From: Rhodococcus sp. IEGM 1409
Lineage (GTDB): Bacteria > Actinomycetota > Actinomycetes > Mycobacteriales > Mycobacteriaceae
DNA: 64,000 nucleotides
Assembly (NCBI RefSeq): GCF_030056735.1
Contig: NZ_JASHKN010000008.1
Span: forward strand, 248,001 to 312,000
Reading direction: 5' to 3'
Under the pieces are notes generated by a model. The model was not told the DNA's origin. It did no database searches and saw only the letters and a list, made by a program, of their open reading frames with translations. The position numbers and the translations under genes were made by a program. This document shows, in pieces, positions 61,692-64,000 of the stretch (position 1 is its first letter; the number at the start of each line of letters is the position of its first letter).

Positions 61692-61836
61692 GACAAGCTC
61701 CTTCAGTGCGTTCACTCGGGCGGATACGCCCGCCTCGAGCCGCATACACCACGGATACCCGTCGGCCGAGCGTTTCATACCCACTCTGACCGGGTATTTC
61801 GCTGGGCACCACAATATTTGAAGAATCGAGCACGCC

Positions 61837-62040
61837 ATGATGAGAATTGTGACTCTGATCGTTCTGATCTGGCTGATCGTCGGGGCCGTCGCGGCCGGCC
61901 AGCGCGGTTACTACAGCAGTTCGCCGACCAATTGTGCCGGGGTCGGGACCATCGCGCTCACCGTCATCGCCGGCCCGCTGAACTACTTCGGCGTCAATCC
62001 CAAGGTTACGGATTGCACGCTTCCTCAACCGACCGAATGA
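61837..62040 (+). CDS. Small conserved membrane/exported protein
   Basis: 67 residues. An N-terminal hydrophobic segment (IVTLIVLIWLIVGAVAAGQR) is followed by a short outer part with two cysteines and a second hydrophobic GTIALTVIAGPLNYFGVNPK. This layout is found in small proteins of Rhodococcus and mycobacteria without known function. ATG 61837 or the next codon ATG 61840 are possible starts; the ribosome site is weak. It precedes the M48 protease gene by 77 bp. Confidence 0.68.
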   Translation: MMRIVTLIVLIWLIVGAVAAGQRGYYSSSPTNCAGVGTIALTVIAGPLNYFGVNPKVTDCTLPQPTE

Positions 62041-62117
62041 ACTGCCGAAAATCCACGCTAAACCGACTAGTCGTTACCCTGGAGGTGAGTCGACACACAT
62101 CGAAGTGAGGGGCCACC

Positions 62118-63200
62118 ATGACCACTGCACCAGATCGCACCCGAATCGCGTTCCCGGACATCAGCTCGCGTGCGTGGGAACACCCAGCCGATCGGGCTGC
62201 TTTGGTCACGCTCCGGACGCTTCGGGGGTTCGACACCGTTCTGCGGACGTTGTCCGGCCTGCTCCAAGAACGTCAGCATCGCCTCATGTATCTCGCCACG
62301 TCGGTGCGAGTCGACGAACGTCAGTTCAGCGACCTGAACGATCTGCGACGCGACTGCGTCGACATTCTGCAAGCCGACGAGACACCAGAACTGTTCGTGC
62401 TCCAAACCCCGATGGTCAACGCCTTCACCATCGGCATGGACAAGCCGTTCATGGTGGTCACGACCGGTCTACTGGACGTGATGAACTACGAGGAGCAGCG
62501 GTTCATCATCGGCCACGAGCTTGGCCACGCACTGTCCGGTCATGCGGTGTATCGCACCATCTTGATGCATTTGATGCGACTTGCCGGAACCATCGGCTGG
62601 TTGCCCGTCGGCGGGTGGGCGCTGCGCGCGATCATCGCGGCGCTCATGGAATGGCAGCGCAAGTCCGAGTTGTCCGGTGATCGCGCCGGACTGTTGTGCG
62701 GGCAGGACGTCCACACCGCGATCCGCGTCCAGATGAAATTGGCGGGCGGATCCCGAGTCAGTGAAATCGACATCGACGCATTCTTGGCCCAGGCTGCCGA
62801 GTACGACGCCAGTGGCGACCTCCGCGACGGTGTACTCAAGCTCCTCAACATCGAACTGCTCTCGCACCCGTTCTCGGTACTTCGCGCCGCAGAACTCAAG
62901 AAGTGGGTGGACAGCGGAGACTACGCCGCAATTCTGCGCGGAAACTACCCGCGGCGAGGAGAAGACGACGGAGCGAAGATCAGCGACGAGTTCAAGAATG
63001 CGGCCAAGACCTACAAGCAGAACTTCGACGAATCAGAGGACCCTCTGATTCGAATGGTGCGCGACATCGGCAGCGGACTTGGCGGCGCGGTTGGTGCCGT
63101 CGGAAACGGCGTTGGCGACGTGGCGTCGGACATCAAGGAACGATTTACCCACTGGCGCAAGAGTTCCGACAGATCAAAGGGCGCCGACGACGCCGAGTGA
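62118..63200 (+). CDS. M48-family metallopeptidase
   Basis: 360 residues. HELGH (133-137) gives the zinc-binding HExxH, and Glu184 in SELSGDRAG is the third ligand (ExxxD pattern of M48). A hydrophobic stretch at about 146-178 could anchor it in the membrane, while the C-terminal tail (about 280-360) is charged with a Gly-rich segment (GLGGAVGAVGNGVGDVASDI). No signal peptide. Likely a membrane-associated quality-control protease. GAGGGG is 5 nt before the ATG. A hairpin at 63209-63244 may end the transcript. Confidence 0.86.
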   Translation: MTTAPDRTRIAFPDISSRAWEHPADRAALVTLRTLRGFDTVLRTLSGLLQERQHRLMYLATSVRVDERQFSDLNDLRRDCVDILQADETPELFVLQTPMVNAFTIGMDKPFMVVTTGLLDVMNYEEQRFIIGHELGHALSGHAVYRTILMHLMRLAGTIGWLPVGGWALRAIIAALMEWQRKSELSGDRAGLLCGQDVHTAIRVQMKLAGGSRVSEIDIDAFLAQAAEYDASGDLRDGVLKLLNIELLSHPFSVLRAAELKKWVDSGDYAAILRGNYPRRGEDDGAKISDEFKNAAKTYKQNFDESEDPLIRMVRDIGSGLGGAVGAVGNGVGDVASDIKERFTHWRKSSDRSKGADDAE

Positions 63201-63208
63201 GCAGAATC

Positions 63209-63244
63209 GGGGCCTGCCACCGAAGGCAGTCGGCGGCAGGTCCC
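63209..63244. terminator. Hairpin downstream of M48 protease gene
   Basis: GGGGCCTGCC (63209-63218) pairs with GGCAGGTCCC (63235-63244), one GU pair, 16-nt loop. No clear T-tract follows, so termination is only probable. The remaining stretch to 63401 shows no gene. Confidence 0.5.
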
Positions 63245-63401
63245 GAGTTCTTGGCGTGAAGGTGATGCAGGCTTCCCTCTGCACCACCCTCACGTTCACA
63301 GACAGTACCAGTAGTCGAACAAACGTGCGAACTGAAAGCGGTCGTGTCGAATCACCAGTTGTCGGGTACGCGGCATAGGACCACTACAGAAGGGAGCCGA
63401 C

Positions 63402-64000
63402 ATGCATGCTGGGCGACTGAAGAAGGTCGGTTCGAGTGACGGCCCGTTTGCCTCCGTGTACTTCGAGGACGTCCGCAACCGGGAGGATGCGCGCGAGCGC
63501 TTCGAACTCGAATGGCGCTCGATGCGCAATCAACTCTCGAAACAGGGCGCATCCGAATCACTGATCGCACGGCTGGACGAGGTGAAGGACAACCATCACG
63601 GAATCTCGGGACGCGCCGGGCGGGCGATCGTCGCCACGCCGGAGTCCGTTCTGATCGACGACATTCTGCTCGAACCTGCCGGATCAACCATCGCAACCTT
63701 GGGCGAGCTGCCCTACCTGATTCCACTGATCGCACACGGATACGACACCGAACCGTTCCTCATCGCCAAGGTCGACCACACTGGCGCAGACCTGTGTGTA
63801 CGTGATGCGCGCGGGCGTGACGTGTACGGCGAATCGGTCGACGGCGACGGCTTCCCGGTCCACAAGGCACACGTCGGCGGCCAGGAGCGGTACACCGACA
63901 GCCAAAGCCTCGTGGAGGAGAACATCCGGAAGAACCTGACACAGGCCGTGGAGCGCGCGGCGACGCTCGCCCGTGAACACAAGGTTGCACTGGTAGTCGT
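63402..64000 (+). CDS. Rv2629/baeRF-type ribosome-associated protein, N-terminal part (runs off right edge)
   Basis: From ATG 63402 with AAGGGAG 6 nt upstream an open frame of 199 complete codons continues past the window. GPFASVYFEDVRNREDARER, AKVDHTGADLCVRDA and the FPVHKAHVGG segment match M. tuberculosis Rv2629 in order and spacing. Rv2629-type proteins contain a bacterial eRF1/Vms1-like domain and are described as hibernation/ribosome-associated factors induced in hypoxia. The C-terminal half, with the eRF1-like domain, is outside the window. Confidence 0.83.
   Translation, partial: MHAGRLKKVGSSDGPFASVYFEDVRNREDARERFELEWRSMRNQLSKQGASESLIARLDEVKDNHHGISGRAGRAIVATPESVLIDDILLEPAGSTIATLGELPYLIPLIAHGYDTEPFLIAKVDHTGADLCVRDARGRDVYGESVDGDGFPVHKAHVGGQERYTDSQSLVEENIRKNLTQAVERAATLAREHKVALVV

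Overview
The window looks like chromosomal DNA of a GC-rich mycolic-acid actinomycete, most probably Rhodococcus (erythropolis/qingshengii-like). This is inferred from protein resemblance: mycobacterial-type FurA, an Rv2629-type protein, LfrA-like efflux pump, wax ester synthase/DGAT, BldC, PPOX/F420 protein and DUF6131 peptides. No rRNA, tRNA, CRISPR array, transposase or phage gene was recognised.

Layout. 1-161: start of furA running off the left end. 442-4568: amphi-Trp protein, a large membrane Ser/Thr kinase with planctomycete-like features, and an FprA-type reductase. 4618-10943 (minus): an amino-sugar/peptidoglycan recycling operon (Ntn amide hydrolase, MFS transporter, anmK, murR-type regulator, murQ, nagB). 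10961-14095: alkylsulfatase remnant, DHA2 efflux pump with divergent XRE-cupin regulator, IclR regulator. 14263-16885: acetoacetate/ketoacid CoA-transferase A and B plus thiolase, with matching operators facing both IclR and the operon. 16989-24624: small regulators and membrane proteins, an LfrA-like pump/TetR pair under a 50-bp palindrome, an NTF2-like protein behind a 15-bp inverted repeat, a broken DUF1254/DUF1214 gene and an SDR. 25085-28865: cobalamin riboswitch and a B12-type ABC uptake operon that contains a methyltransferase. 28881-37800: arylsulfatase, HAD phosphatase, coiled-coil protein, PPOX protein, WS/DGAT acyltransferase, a secreted protein, and a MarR/haloalkane dehalogenase pair. 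37968-45101: PAS-ANTAR regulator, zinc alcohol dehydrogenase, crotonase, SRPBCC, TetR-SDR pair, degenerate ECF-like sigma factor, frameshifted secreted protein, methyltransferase.

45286-59132 is the most striking part. It holds a beta-lactamase-fold lipoprotein, an ornithine cyclodeaminase-family enzyme, a complete Opp/Dpp importer, two cytoplasmic beta-lactamase-fold hydrolases, a creatininase-family amidohydrolase, a DppA-type D-aminopeptidase with all known active-site residues, a DadA-like D-amino acid oxidoreductase and a GntR regulator. A 10-bp sequence is shared by the transporter promoter and the GntR promoter. Together they read as a regulon for import and complete breakdown of peptides containing D-residues, or related amides.

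59375-64000: a 33-residue peptide gene with its own terminator, a candidate c-di-AMP (ydaO-type) riboswitch with a terminator ahead of a GCS2/YbdK-type ligase, a second DUF6131 peptide, an M48 protease and the start of an Rv2629/baeRF-type protein. Peptidoglycan-derived metabolites are a recurring theme: amino-sugar recycling at the left, D-peptide catabolism at the right.
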